From positions 6,882,001-6,946,000 of the forward strand of contig CM059625.1 of the NCBI GenBank assembly GCA_030435675.1: a stretch of 64,000 nucleotides of DNA. The letters run 5' to 3'. This DNA is from Steinernema hermaphroditum (Eukaryota > Nematoda > Chromadorea > Rhabditida > Steinernematidae). Below, in pieces: positions 24,642 to 41,715 of this stretch (positions within the stretch are counted from its first letter, which is position 1; the number at the start of each line of letters is the position of its first letter). The notes under the pieces were generated by a model. That model was not told the origin of the DNA. It did not search any database and saw only the letters and a program-made list of their open reading frames with translations. The position numbers and the translations under genes were made by a program.

Positions 24642-24831
24642 TTTATTCTGTTTATTGTAAACGCGAAGCCAGTTGCAACTAAATATTTAGCGACACACTA
24701 TAGCTCGGAATATCCAAGCACCCTTAAAGGCATATTATGAAAGGCATTCACTTAGGGCAGATCAGAGGACATGGTTGGGCAGTGCAGGTAGAGACTATGT
24801 ACAGTTTGCGAGGGAGCACGAGATGAGGTCT

Positions 24832-27148
24832 TTAGCATTTCAAAAAGCGTTTGTTTAGAAGGACCCGCTGGCGGCGGATTATGACCACAGAGAAGGCAAG
24901 CAAGCCAGCGCACATGAGTAGAACGATCCCGACGGTTACCATCACGCGCCCTGAAAGCACTTGATCTGCTCGAGGAATAAAGTTTGCAATGTACCTATTG
25001 TTATGCAGTCGTTGCTGGTGATTGACGAAAACTCGCTGAGTGCACCGTTCGTCTCTGAAATATTCGGAAGTTATAACCGCTTGTAACACAGTTGCCTGAT
25101 AGGGGTCCATCTTCGATGCCGAACACCAGGAAAGACTGTTCGGGTAGGTCGAAATCGGCAATTTTCCTTGCCTCTGGGGCGGACTGCGTGTCTAGAAGAC
25201 GCTCGCGGTTAATATGACTTTTTCTGCTGGGTTACCTCTGCGGACCACTACTTTCTTGTTATAAGGTCGTGTAGAGGCCTCAGAGTCGTCGTAGTGTGGT
25301 GCATTCGGTGTGTCGGAGAACTCCTGGTAGTCCACATTGTCTGTGTAGTGAGGCGGCGGGCTGTAGCCGGGAGGCCCTCGAGTGGTCGCCACGTTCTTCT
25401 TCGTTGATGTAAGAATGTCGTCATAGATGTTTTCTACTGACGCATGCTAAGTTCTTTTGCACCTTCACTCACCTTGCACACTCGGGTACACTTGCGTCTG
25501 TTCGAACGGCTTCTGCGTCAACTGAGTATAGCCACTCTCGAATTTTCCATAAGCGGGATTAGTCTGATTGAGAATGGTTTCGAAGTGTGCCGTTGGCAGA
25601 GGGCGTTGCGCGTACTCGTGATTCGTGTTCTTGGTCGCGACTGATGGCAGCGGAGTCACCGCCACGGCTTCCCTTCCTATCGTCGGTTGCTCGCAGCTTG
25701 GTTGCTGAAGAATTTATTCCGAAGCAGCGATCAAAACACACATTTACCGCTATGTCGCATCCATACTGGTGATCTTTGACGGTAAGAGCGATCTGACAAT
25801 TGAAGTACAAAGCGGGACGATCGGCGAATTTGAAAACATGCGCTTCCTGACCGGCCATCAAGTCATTGGTGTACTCGAGGTTTTGAAGCACAAATCGATC
25901 GACCTCACATCTTAATTTCGCTTTGTACGATTGGCAGAAATTAGCGCAAAACGAACCCATTTTTGTCTAGAACGAGCACAGGTTCACCACCTTGGCCGTC
26001 GTACACAGTGCAAGTGTGCACCCGCATGCAGTAGATGTCCGGGCTTTCGGCAACACATGACCACTTGTGGTACACGTGGTCTCCGATACGAGCGTAGCGG
26101 ACAGGAGTGCCAGAAGGGCCGCCCGATAGGATTTCGTATCTTCAAAGGATTTCGGTTAAATTGGATATATATTCAAATGTTGATCGTCGCTAATTCTCCT
26201 GGTCTGTCCAAAGATGATAGACACAAATGAGCACTTACTTGCACACTGGCATCTGAGTCTGTTGCGTAATTGAGCGCGTCGTTAGCATACTGTAATCGAT
26301 ATGATCAGAGTGCTGTCACAAGACGTCAGCGTACCTGACATCAAGCTGCTGACCAATGGTCTTAGTGGCTTCCATGTAGAAGCAATTCACTCGGTATGCT
26401 CGATCCACTTTCGTGATGAAAATCTATGAAGCGGAATAAGTCGTCTTTTACATTCGATTCCAATGTTACCGGATGGAAAGAAATGATCACTGTAGTCGAT
26501 ATGCTCACTCCGTTTAGCTGAATTCATTATGTGATGGTGATGCTTAGCCATAGGTCATCACACCTCTCTTGATCGTCTCATTCCGCAGTGGTCGAACTTA
26601 ATTTCGAAACGTTCGGCCTTTCCATTGCCGCCCAGTCGCATGCACTCCGCGTCTTGGGAGTAGCCCTTCACGAATATTTTCCCAGAGAACTCTTTTGACG
26701 TCACGAGATCTAATGAGATCGAATCCGATCCACAGTTGACCACCGGTTCGCCTGAAGGAAGTGTCGAAGACCACAAGGGTGTGGGAGGTACCTGTTAGAT
26801 TGTTGTCGATCGGTACCGCTCTTAAGGGTTTAATGCTCTGAAAGCGAACACACTGAGTAGGGGATTTGAAAACGAGACGTTGGATTTATGTGTAATTGTC
26901 TCTTTCGATGGAGAATGAAGTGTTTGCAAGTTTGACATTCTATGATTATAACATCGTCGGCGGCAAAGGCGCCGACCGGGCGGTTTGACTCCCAATTATG
27001 TTCAGTAGAGCCATGAGGGGAAAAACTAGTTGCGACAAACAGCGACAAACCGTGGACAATGGTCAGTGGCTGTGGGGGTCACTCGGATCATAATCGACCG
27101 TTTCGAACTTACCGAAAACAAAAGCACGACGATGATGAGAAGTATCAT
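24832..27148 (-). CDS. Cuticlin-like ZP-domain membrane protein
   Basis: Nematode ZP proteins of the CUT/CUTL type are made by epidermis, cleaved and assembled into cuticle ribbons. Exons supported: 27148-27113 (signal peptide MILLIIVVLLFS), 26837-26792, 26751-26564, 26517-26470, 26423-26335, 26289-26239, 26139-25957, 25910-25748, 25704-25473, 25436-25236, then a carboxyl part starting 25191 and ending at the stop 24834-24832. ZP landmarks include VPIDNN then GEPVVNCG, VTKVDRAYRVNCFYMEA, MPVCKYEILSGGPSG, CMRVHTC and NLEYTNDLMAGQEAHVFKFAD. Long Thr/Tyr/Pro-rich sequence follows, then a basic VVVRR where the furin-type cleavage is expected, and a final membrane helix (VTVGIVLLMCAGLLAFSVV). The splicing between about 25160 and 24950 is unresolved: two frames are open, and the form giving SNDCITIG before the helix looks most family-like. 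Confidence 0.88.
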
Positions 27149-29868
27149 GCTTCTCTCTGAAACGGACTGAATGGAAGTATGGAAATTTCTAAATCAAGGG
27201 GTCAATGAGGTCACAAAGCACTAAATGTGAAGCAGGCTTTAAATTGCAGACAGGTGCAGTCTTAGAAGAAAGTTCGTCTGCACCGCAGCCTGTTGTCTAG
27301 GTAGCTGAGGATGGGGGCGGTGTTTGACTGTTTGGGGGTGGACAGACTATGGGATCTAATTGATCAGATTCAAAAAGCGACGTTCACGTGTGTGTGCGTA
27401 GTTAGGCAATATGCATCTTCGTATTATAATCGCATTATGATTGCGTCATTGACGTGAGGGTGCAGGAAAACGATGCTGCGGGAAGAAGCACTTCGGAGAG
27501 GGTGGTTGTAAATGGACTGTAGACCCCGGGGTAATCGCTTCTCAGCATCACCTCCAACCTGTTTTCGCCCTCTTTCTCGTGTTGAAGCTATATGAGGCCA
27601 ACGCGATTATGCGACTTTGTACGGAGAACCTTGAAATCGAATATTTCCCTGCGAGCAGAGCTTTGTGGTCCTTAACCGTGGAGTCGATTGGATTTCATTC
27701 TTTCATCACGGGGGCAAAAAGGCAAACACTCCATTTTTTGCTCCGAGCCAACGGAGACTCTGTTCTATTCGCGTTCATTATTTGCCAACATCGAATTTGG
27801 ATATGAGATGACGAACGGAAAAGGGATCAGTTGGTGTTCAGTCGGCGACAGTGAAAGGAGGTGTTCCACTCGTCATTTACTAGGAAATTAGTGAAAACGA
27901 CGCGTGCTGGGATCAAGGTCAGTGCGCAGAGACGGCAAACACGATAATTACGGTAGCCAAGCGCCTGAGGCGAGAGGAAACAAACAGAGGGGATCGAAGC
28001 AGACGAGAACCGATCGGCGAAGAGGCAACTGAACTGAGGCAGAACTGTCGTAGGCCGACCGTCGCGGGGAGGGATTTCCTGGATCTTCTCCTCCCGCCTT
28101 TGTTGAAACTCCCCAGGTCGCATCGCAACTTGCCATCTCCCGCCAGCTCGGCTCAGCGGCTCCACTTGTCGTCATTGGTGGCTAATTGCGACAAACTTGA
28201 ATATTTGCATAGGGAAACACATCTCATCATGCAGACGGATCAATCAAACTAACGGTGTCTTGTCCCGTTCAAATCCGATCCCATTATTGAGGTTCCGCAC
28301 TCAAGGAAGCACCTTCACAAGACGACAGTGTTCGGATGCTCGGTTTCATTCGAGTTCTGGTGATTTATGAACTCCTTGTACACTCGGAAAGCTCATTTCT
28401 TTGCAACGGTTAAGTCTGCGGGATTAGGAAAACGACCCAAGACGTCCTTTCCAACTCTCCGCTCCTTACCGCTTCCCGGTCATTCGCCTTTTATAGCGCT
28501 TATAACCTTCTCGTTCCATTGGACAGAACAGCCATTCCACCTTTTGTCACAGCTTTGTCGTTCCAAAGCTTCCTAAGGATCTGCGTTTGAGTGACGAACC
28601 GTTGGATGTCCAGCTACGTTCCTCTAATTTTACATAATAGCTCGCGCGGTCACTCACGACTTTTCAAAGCGCTTGAAGATGAGATTTCTGAGCGACAAAT
28701 TATCTCTTCAAAAAACACATCCAATCTCGCGCAAAAGTTGCAGTTACAGACGGCATTCATTATCTCCACAACTGGTTTGCCATCAGACTAGCCATAACGG
28801 ACCGTCCGGAGTTCTGAGAATTAAAAAGTCCATATATCACGTTTGCCCGACTTCGATTCATCAGACATAGAAGTTCCGATTGCAATGAAAACGTTTCTTA
28901 TCGACGTCAGCACAGAAGAAGCGATTGTTTCCAGATGTTTTTCTCGGTCCCGATGCACTTCGGCGGTGTCCCAGTGAATTTCCCACTTTGCCTCAAATTT
29001 CCGCTGAGTATATTACATTCGAAAGTACCCTGCCCTGGGCTGCCCTTTCCTACAAATAATCCATCCTTACCTGCGCCGGTCATCTCATGTTTCATTCGAG
29101 TTAAAAACTTGATTGACGTATACGGTGATCTTTTCGGCTCTCCTTATGCAAATTAGTGCCATAACCTACTTTCACTCGTTTACCGAAAGCGGGAAATGTT
29201 GAACGTATGCACATATCCGCGTGAAATGTCTCCGGGCCCCATGCTGCGCCCATCCCTTTCGTCTTCTTTCCGCCGCTTTCACTGATTTACGAGAAGGAGA
29301 GTTCGCTGTCATCTCCTATGGGGCAATTCGGAAGGTGTTGGCAACGCAAAAGACAGTTTTGAGGTGGAGGTCGGTTGTTAGACAAGGCAAAGTCAATTAC
29401 TGATATGATTTGAACTGATAAGTCGGTGCAGATGCGAGGAGATTTCTCTGTAGTCGATGACGTCTCCGGGTCGCCAATTAACTGCACATCAACGAAGTGG
29501 TCAACGGCCATCGCCTGCAGGCGCCAACCTCGTGATCATCTAAATTTCGGCCAAATTCGGAAACGCGCACACAAGACGCGTGCTTGACGTTTTAATTTTG
29601 CTTGTGATGCACAACTATTTTCAGTAATATAACGGCCATTGAGGCCGCTGTCGTCATTCGCATTGGGATATATTAAACGTCGCCTTGAGCTATTCTCAGA
29701 TTTCTCGGCTCATGCCCCCGGGCCGCGGTTCGCCAGTGGCGTTTACATTTTGAGGTTGTCCCGCTGAGTGGTGCTTAATTCGTTTCTCGCCTGAGTTTCT
29801 TTTCATTAACTGAGGTCGCCTCTCCTCGTGTCTCCCTTCTTTCATAACACTTCCGCTTCAGATCGACG
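27149..29868. other. Intergenic between cuticlin-like and GPCR genes
   Basis: About 2.7 kb. Open frames such as 112 codons at 27827-28165 (minus) overlap each other in several frames of a GC-richer patch and show no family motif. No exon chain was supported. Confidence 0.5.
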
Positions 29869-31575
29869 ATGAGTCTGCAAACGTTCTGTGACCAAGGGCT
29901 TCAGAACGCGACCAGTGAGCACAACATAGACCTCGTCGAACTGAAAAGTGTATTTCGGCTGATTGCGGTAATTTGGCGGCTTGTAAACTTTTCTAAAAAC
30001 CACTGTTTAGATGACCCTTTGCACAATTGGCATAAGCGGAAACATCCTGAACCTCATCACTCTGAGGAATCCTTCCCTTCAGACTGTTCCCTTCATGTTC
30101 ATAAGGGCTTTGGCAGTTTTCGACATTGTGAGGTCATCTGTTTGCTGCTCATAGATGCCTCTAATTTCAGTGCGCTCTGAGTGCCATATTTATCCACTAC
30201 TGTTTGCCGGCATCCACCGACTCCTACCTGCTGATATCATACCACACGTACATCGAGGATGTCCTCATCAACGCCTGCCTTGTGGCTGGTCTCTACTGTG
30301 CACTTCTCCTCACCATCGAGCGTTTTGTCCTGATCAAATACCCCCACACTTCTCGTCTTCTGAATCCGGAAAACAACGCCCGACTCAAGATATTTCTCTC
30401 GTTTTTCCTCGCCCTTCTCCTCCACTCTCCGATCGCCCTCCAGAACACAATAAAGGTCAACTCCGACGGCACTTTCCACAAGGGAAACAACCAGGAACTT
30501 CTGTGCCAGTACGATTCACCCCATATTTACATCCGCTCATCAAGGAGTTATTGCAGGGATCCCTACTGGTCGATCTTCAACTACTACAAAATGATCCGGG
30601 AGGCAATCAGATTCCTTTGTGTGATGTCGATGGTTGTGATGAACGCAGTCATCACACGACAACTCCAAAGACAAAAGGTTGGTTTTTTTCTGAAAACGAG
30701 TTTAACAAACAAACACGTACAATTCCATTTTCTCTCAAGGAAACCCTCCGTCATACCATAATCGAAAGGTTCCGGTGGCCTTCGTAACTGTCTAAACGAA
30801 CATCTTTTAGAAAAATCGCCGCCAAATGGTGCTTCGCAACAACGTGGTAAGCGCCACTCAGCCCACGTCACCGGCTCGCGACAAACAGTCAAGGTTGGTC
30901 GTTCCTTCCGCGTGCTAATTGGTGTTCTTTCTCAGAAGGGATACGAGTCTACTACGGAGTTTTACCGAAAAAAAGCTCACTGCACTGATGATTTCAATTT
31001 GTTTAATCTACGTGATTGGAAACCTGCCGCAAACAGTGGTAATGGTCCTCCAAAGCGAGACGACCGAAGAGTTGTTTGGCTTCCAGGTGCGCTCGTATGA
31101 GGGAACTCCAAAAAAAGGCAATTGCTTCAGGTGTACCGTAACATAGCGAACACTTTGGAAGTGCTGAACCACTGCATGAACTTCTTCATTTTCTGTATGG
31201 CCAGCAGCGAGTACACTCGCGCCTTTCTCTTCAACTGCCTTTGTCTCCAAAGGATACTTGGAAAGACGCCGTTCTGCGAGAACTTCTTCCGACGACAGCG
31301 CATAAACAGGTAATTTGGAGTTATAAAGTGTTGCGGAAAACGGATATCTCAGGACACTGAGCACCACCGACCAGATCTCGCAAAACACTACTTCGTCGCA
31401 GTATCATCTTGTCGGTCTGACACGAAAATCGCTTGAATCCGCCTCGAAAACAACGACCACGCATGTCAAGGAGCTTTTCGATTCACGAAAGCACTCCGAG
31501 GACTGTTTCGGTGCAGCGGAGGTTCACGTCATGATCAACTTGTGCGAAAACAGCGAGGGTGATCGCTTTCTATGA
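29869..31575 (+). CDS. Rhodopsin-class GPCR, FMRFamide-receptor-like
   Basis: Exons 29869-29967, 30011-30127, 30171-30677, 30811-30893, 30936-31086, 31131-31309 and 31353-31575 give 452 aa. Helix 1 carries the class A GN pair (GISGNILNLITL), and helix 3 ends in ERF, a DRY variant, as ALLLTIERFVLIKYP. Helix 6 is LMISICLIYVIGNLPQTVV. Helix 7 ends LNHCMNFFIFCMAS, resembling the N-x3-NF-x-I-YC ending of FMRFamide and myosuppressin receptors rather than NPxxY. The second extracellular loop and the third intracellular loop are long, and the Ser/Thr-rich tail fits desensitisation. The ATG lies 7 bp after GCTTCAG, a likely trans-splice site. A neuropeptide ligand is inferred; the exact receptor is not identified. 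Confidence 0.86.
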
Positions 31576-32020
31576 CCTTTATCATTGCATCTCATATGGG
31601 TTTACTGAATACTGATGATCTCATGATTTGAAACAAAATGAATACATATTTCTCGACATTTGATAGTTGATTTGAAAAATTATTCGTCCGAAAGGTTTGC
31701 CAAGTTGCTCAGAGTTAAGGTGTGTGGTACGATCAAATATCCCCATTGTTGTTTTACACCCCCACAGTCATAATTTCACGCCGCTCGAAGCAGAAGAATA
31801 CAGAAGCCACTGAGACGGTTTATGAAATGTGTTCTCTGAATTCTCTGTTTCTCCGAATAATCCGAATTTATGAACTGGATCAGTTTTCCCGCCCGTTTGA
31901 ACGTTCGACTTTTCGCGCTTGAACAGCTCTGGCCGAGAAGACTTTGCACTGGGACGGTGTCGCGCTATCCCGGACTATCCGTTCTTATTTGCTCCTCTTC
32001 CTCCGCGGCTCTGCTTGACG
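31576..32020. other. Short intergenic region
   Basis: No coding exon seen. An open frame runs in frame into the next gene from 31919, but the first methionine that fits the paralogue is at 32021. Confidence 0.5.
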
Positions 32021-32915
32021 ATGAATAACTCTGACAATCTTTCACCTGACCACAACGACCAAGACGATTTAGACACCGACGCACAGTTCAGTCCATTGAG
32101 CATGTAAGTAACTTCACGCGGCTTTTTTCATTCATGTTCCTTCAACTACAGCTCTCCGATTCCGTTTCCAAGCTTCTCGGAGACCAGCGGCAGCAGTCGT
32201 CAGAGCAATAGAACGGCGGGAAATCCGCTCCCTCCGCTCGAAGGCTCTTTTCTTTCAACACGCTCCGAACGTCGCCACTCCTCCTTCGGATTCCAGGGAC
32301 CGTCTACCAGTTCAACTGTGCACCAGGCACCGATTCTCTTCAACCAAACTCCCTCCAGTTTCTTTACAATGATGGATCAATCGTTCAGGAAGAGGAATAT
32401 GCTCTTAAAGGCTCAGGGAAAGGTTGATGACCATATTAGTTCGCGCTTAAGAACCTAACCCTTTAGAAATCGAAGTTCGGGGCAGCTGCGAAAAAGGAGC
32501 CTCCCGAGTCCTTCGAACTTCCCACAAAGACACAAATGAAGATCAAGATCAGACGCTTCGTGGGAGTCGCCGAGTGGAAGTGGGTGAGAAAGAGCACGGA
32601 TGACAACTGCGGTATCTGCCTCCATGTCTTCGAAGCGTGCTGTGACGAATGCAAGATTCCGGGAGAAAAGTGCCCTTTGGTTGGCTTTGAATTTTTCAAA
32701 TCATGCATTTGCAAATACGCTTTTAGGTTGAAGGCGTTTGCACGCATTCATTCCATTCTCACTGCATCGCCAGATGGATTCGAAGTCACGAACAGCAGCA
32801 GCAAAGGGGCAACGAAGGGAACCCGGTGGTCGGAAGAAAACAGTGTCCGCTCTGCAGGCAGGATTGGTGCGAAAAATCTAAGAGCAAAATGTTATCTGCG
32901 AGGAACTTAATGTGA
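32021..32915 (+). CDS. APC11-like RING-H2 protein with N-terminal extension, copy A
   Basis: Exons 32021-32103, 32152-32422, 32467-32679 and 32727-32915 give 251 aa. The carboxyl 120 residues align with APC11, the catalytic RING subunit of the anaphase-promoting complex: [16 protein letters not shown], then [40 protein letters not shown] and CPLCRQDW. Canonical APC11 is only about 85 aa and reads WGQCSHCFHMHCI; here the Trp-Gly-Gln segment is VEGV. A Gln/Gly/Asn-rich insert separates the last two zinc-ligand groups. The N-terminal 120 or so residues are Ser/Pro-rich and apparently disordered, with blocks shared with copy B ([21 protein letters not shown]). AATAAA occurs at 33081-33086 and 33090-33095. 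An E3 ligase role is inferred; whether it joins the APC/C is unknown. Confidence 0.85.
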
Positions 32916-33351
32916 ACCTCGCCATCCACAGCCATAATCTCCCTTCATTTAGGTGGTAAACCAATGCTATACATTTGTATTGTTTCCAGACCACACACGT
33001 TGCCATTTCACATAGACTGCACGTTCCATATCACAATGTCGTCTTTCGGTTCGGTCGTTGTGCAAACCATATCTCCATGCAATAAACTGAATAAAAGAAA
33101 CGTAGGCCCCGTAAATTGCAACAGTGAATGAGATGAGCTAGTCGGATCAAAAGTCATGCAATAAGTTCGCGATGTTGCTTTTAGCATAGGTAGGCAAAAG
33201 CAAGGTGCACTATTTGTGTCTGAAATGTATGCATAGAAGAATATTCACAATTATTTATCATCCAAAAGTAATAGAGGTATGTAGATGCAACATGCACATA
33301 AATATTCTCAGCATTGTGGAGACTTTCAAGGAACAAATCATCGAAAGTTCT
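32916..33351. other. 3' intergenic gap between convergent RING paralogues
   Basis: About 436 bp between the stop codons of the two convergent genes. It holds two AATAAA signals for copy A at 33081-33086 and 33090-33095. No coding sequence was seen. Confidence 0.6.
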
Positions 33352-34215
33352 TCAACGAGCGCCTGCACGTCCCGATAGGTCTTTCTTTGCAACCCAGTCT
33401 TGTCTGCAGAGGGGGCATTGCTTCCTTATAACTCCTACATTGTCCCGTTGGGCCTCAGTTTGTTGGGATCGGATCCACCGGTCAATGCAGTGGGCGTGGA
33501 ACGAATGCGTGCACGACCCTTCGACCTAAGAGAGCAGATCAGCATACAAATATCGTTCATGTACATCCACTAACCAAGGGGCATTTCTCTCCTGGAACCT
33601 TGCAGTCGACGCAGCATGCCTCGAAGACCTGGAGGCAGATACCGCAGCTGTCATCCGTGCTTTTCCTTATCCATTTCCACTCGGCGACTCCCACGAAGCG
33701 TCTGATCTTGATCTTCATTTGCGTCTTTGTGGGAAGCTCAAAGGGCTCCGGAGGTTCGTTTTTTGCTGGGGTTGCAAGCTTCGTTTTCTAAAGCCGAGTG
33801 TGCATGAAATATCCCCTAGCTTCAGAGAAACGAACCGTTTCTTGAGTTCTTTGCAAGGTACTTCTGTTTCTAAATGGGCTGTCCATCGCAATGAAACCGG
33901 GCGGAGTGTCAGTGAACAGCACCGGCTGTGAACCGCTGGTAGAAGGACCTGGGAAGCCGAACAGGGCGCCGGGACGATCAGGGCGCGATGAGAGGAAACT
34001 GCTGTCGAGAGGAGGCAGCGGGTTACGATTCATCTCGCCTGCCTGCTGCGCACCGCTGGCCCCGGAATAACTATCAGGAGAGCTGCTGACATAGGTCACA
34101 TTTGAGAAAGTAAAGAAACGTATACTTACATGCTCAGCGGACTAAACTCTTGGTCCAGAGTAAACTCGGTTTCCTGATTGCTCTGGCCGTTGGTCGAATT
34201 GCTGGAGTTACTCAT
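33352..34215 (-). CDS. APC11-like RING-H2 protein with N-terminal extension, copy B
   Basis: Exons 34215-34130, 34085-33836, 33787-33575 and 33525-33352 give 240 aa. Exon 3 is 213 nt in both copies, and all three introns interrupt the same codon phases, so the pair arose by duplication of a spliced gene. The RING region reads DDSCGICLQVFEACCVDCK, PGEKCPL, CTHSFHAHCIDRWI and CPLCRQDW, so all zinc ligands seen in copy A are kept. The N-terminal part keeps FSPLSM, NPLPPL and FGFPGPSTS but has otherwise diverged more than the RING, and the tail after CRQDW differs. The genes face each other tail to tail. Function is inferred as an E3 ligase related to the anaphase-promoting complex. Confidence 0.85.
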
Positions 34216-35111
34216 GGCCGTGCTGACAGTGAATACAACTGGAGATCGACGACCGCTGGAAGTTCAAAATGGACGGCGACCGCCTTTCAAGTCAAGCGCA
34301 AGCACTTCCCGACCGGCGTCGTTTAAACGTGCGAAAGTTCTCATGTTCGAACGAGCGGGAAATGTGTCACACTTCACACTAATGTCTTAAAGTCATAATG
34401 AAAGTCAATTTGAATTGGACGGCATCAAGTAAGAGTCAATTTAGCAGAAATGCTTTAGTGCTGCAAGAATGGGGTGGCTCACAAACTTGGTTAAAAATCA
34501 ATTGGTGTCGGAAATGCAATTAAGTTCCTTCCTAAGCAAGCAGTCCGATCCAATGTCGAATGTAGCGAGGAAGCGGACACAGGAACTATCCGCGATATCA
34601 AGGCGGGAAATGAATATGTGAACTTTGAAAGTGCTTTTCGTTTAAGAACAGCTGGAATACTAGTGTTCCACTTATGTCTCCACCGTTATCAACTAACAGC
34701 TTCCGTGTGCGCGCTGGCTTATCACTGCAATGGCTGAGGCTCCCTTTAGCTGCTGAACGGGGAACCACGGAGATCAGGCGCTTTCGCCAGCCATACAAAA
34801 TTGGTTCGCCGTTATGTACCGATAGCGACGTGAGAGATTGCTACGAGCATTCGTTAACAACTCTCGATTGGGGTCGGGCGTCAAGCTTCGACGGCGACTA
34901 CGTGATCAAGCTCGCAATTATGCACATATCTGGCACCCCTCCGCTCTCCTGCGTTTTCCTTTTCTTACATCGCAATGCTGTAGTTGTCATAGAGACCGTT
35001 CTTATCGTCTAAATGAGCATAATTCCTCTTTACAGCCGCCGAAATGCTTCCTTTTGTCCGTTTTTGTCAATAAGTGCATCGCCTAAGTCGAAATAGTCGG
35101 TCCGCACCATC
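34216..35111. other. Divergent promoter region of RING copy B and TTC39
   Basis: About 0.9 kb. A 112-codon open frame on the plus strand (34674-35012) has no recognisable motif and no matching splice sites, so it was not called. Confidence 0.45.
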
Positions 35112-41048
<5,937 letters not shown>

Positions 41049-41446
41049 AAGACAAAAATCAAATCAGGATATAGTCTATGTTGAAGAAATACTCAAAGCT
41101 CTCTGATGATGTCATTCAGTTTCCTATGATAAGAACACTCGGAAAGAGCAATAAGTACACTTTTGCAAAAGAGTCCACAATTGTAAATTTTCACTGCATT
41201 TTATCGGACGCACTGAAATAGATACCATAAGAGGAAGTTACCGACGCACAAGCAAATAGATGTGCGATTTCGGAGTTTCGGGAAGGGTATCTTTCGATCG
41301 TTGCTTTTTGGCATGGCGAAGTACTTTTATCCTAAGGCGCTGACATCAGCAAAAGCGTAGCGATGAAACGCGACGACGTGGAACTAAGCAGCGGAATTCG
41401 CATCGGAGTCTGGTGATAAGAGGAATTACCGGGAAGAAGCTTTAAC

Positions 41447-41715
41447 TCAGCGCGCTGCATGCATCTCCTCTTCGAGACACTGAGCTTTCAGAATCGCCGT
41501 CTTCACTTCTCTCTGCAGCTCTTCTGCACGGATGTTTCGCCTTGTGGGGAACAGCTGATGAAAACGGAGCAGAAGCGATTTTTTACCTACGCCCATGCAG
41601 CACTATCCTCCAGACACTCCGACAGCAAATGGCAGTCATGTGTCAGACTCTTCGGTGATCAGACAATATGGGCGATATCACCGCAGTCGTCTGCTTTTTC
41701 TCCATACGATGGCAT
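41447..41715 (-). CDS. Candidate 52-residue helical protein
   Basis: Three small exons (41715-41708, 41647-41591, 41540-41447) with GT/AG ends join into one open frame of 52 codons plus a stop. The product starts MPSLTHDCHLLSECLED, continues SAAWARNIRAEELQREVK and ends ILKAQCLEEEMHAAR. The second half is a strong amphipathic helix with coiled-coil character; there are three cysteines and no signal peptide. The gene converges on TTC39, about 400 bp past its stop codon. I do not recognise the family. The 8-nt first exon is the weakest part of the model, but it is the only joining found that keeps phase. Confidence 0.45.

Noticed and set aside
27827..28175. Minus-strand open frames of 69-112 codons
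   Set aside because: Three frames are open over the same GC-rich patch, with no domain in any of them.
30155..30787. A 210-codon open frame overlapping the GPCR on the same strand
   Set aside because: It is read in another frame over the GPCR exon 3, which has seven-helix motifs and correct splice phases. The overlapping product is Pro/His-rich with no domain, as expected for a frame shadow.
32536..32910. Unspliced reading of the first RING gene through its last intron
   Set aside because: Reading through loses the CTHSFHSHC and CPLC zinc ligands. The spliced form restores both and matches the paralogue.
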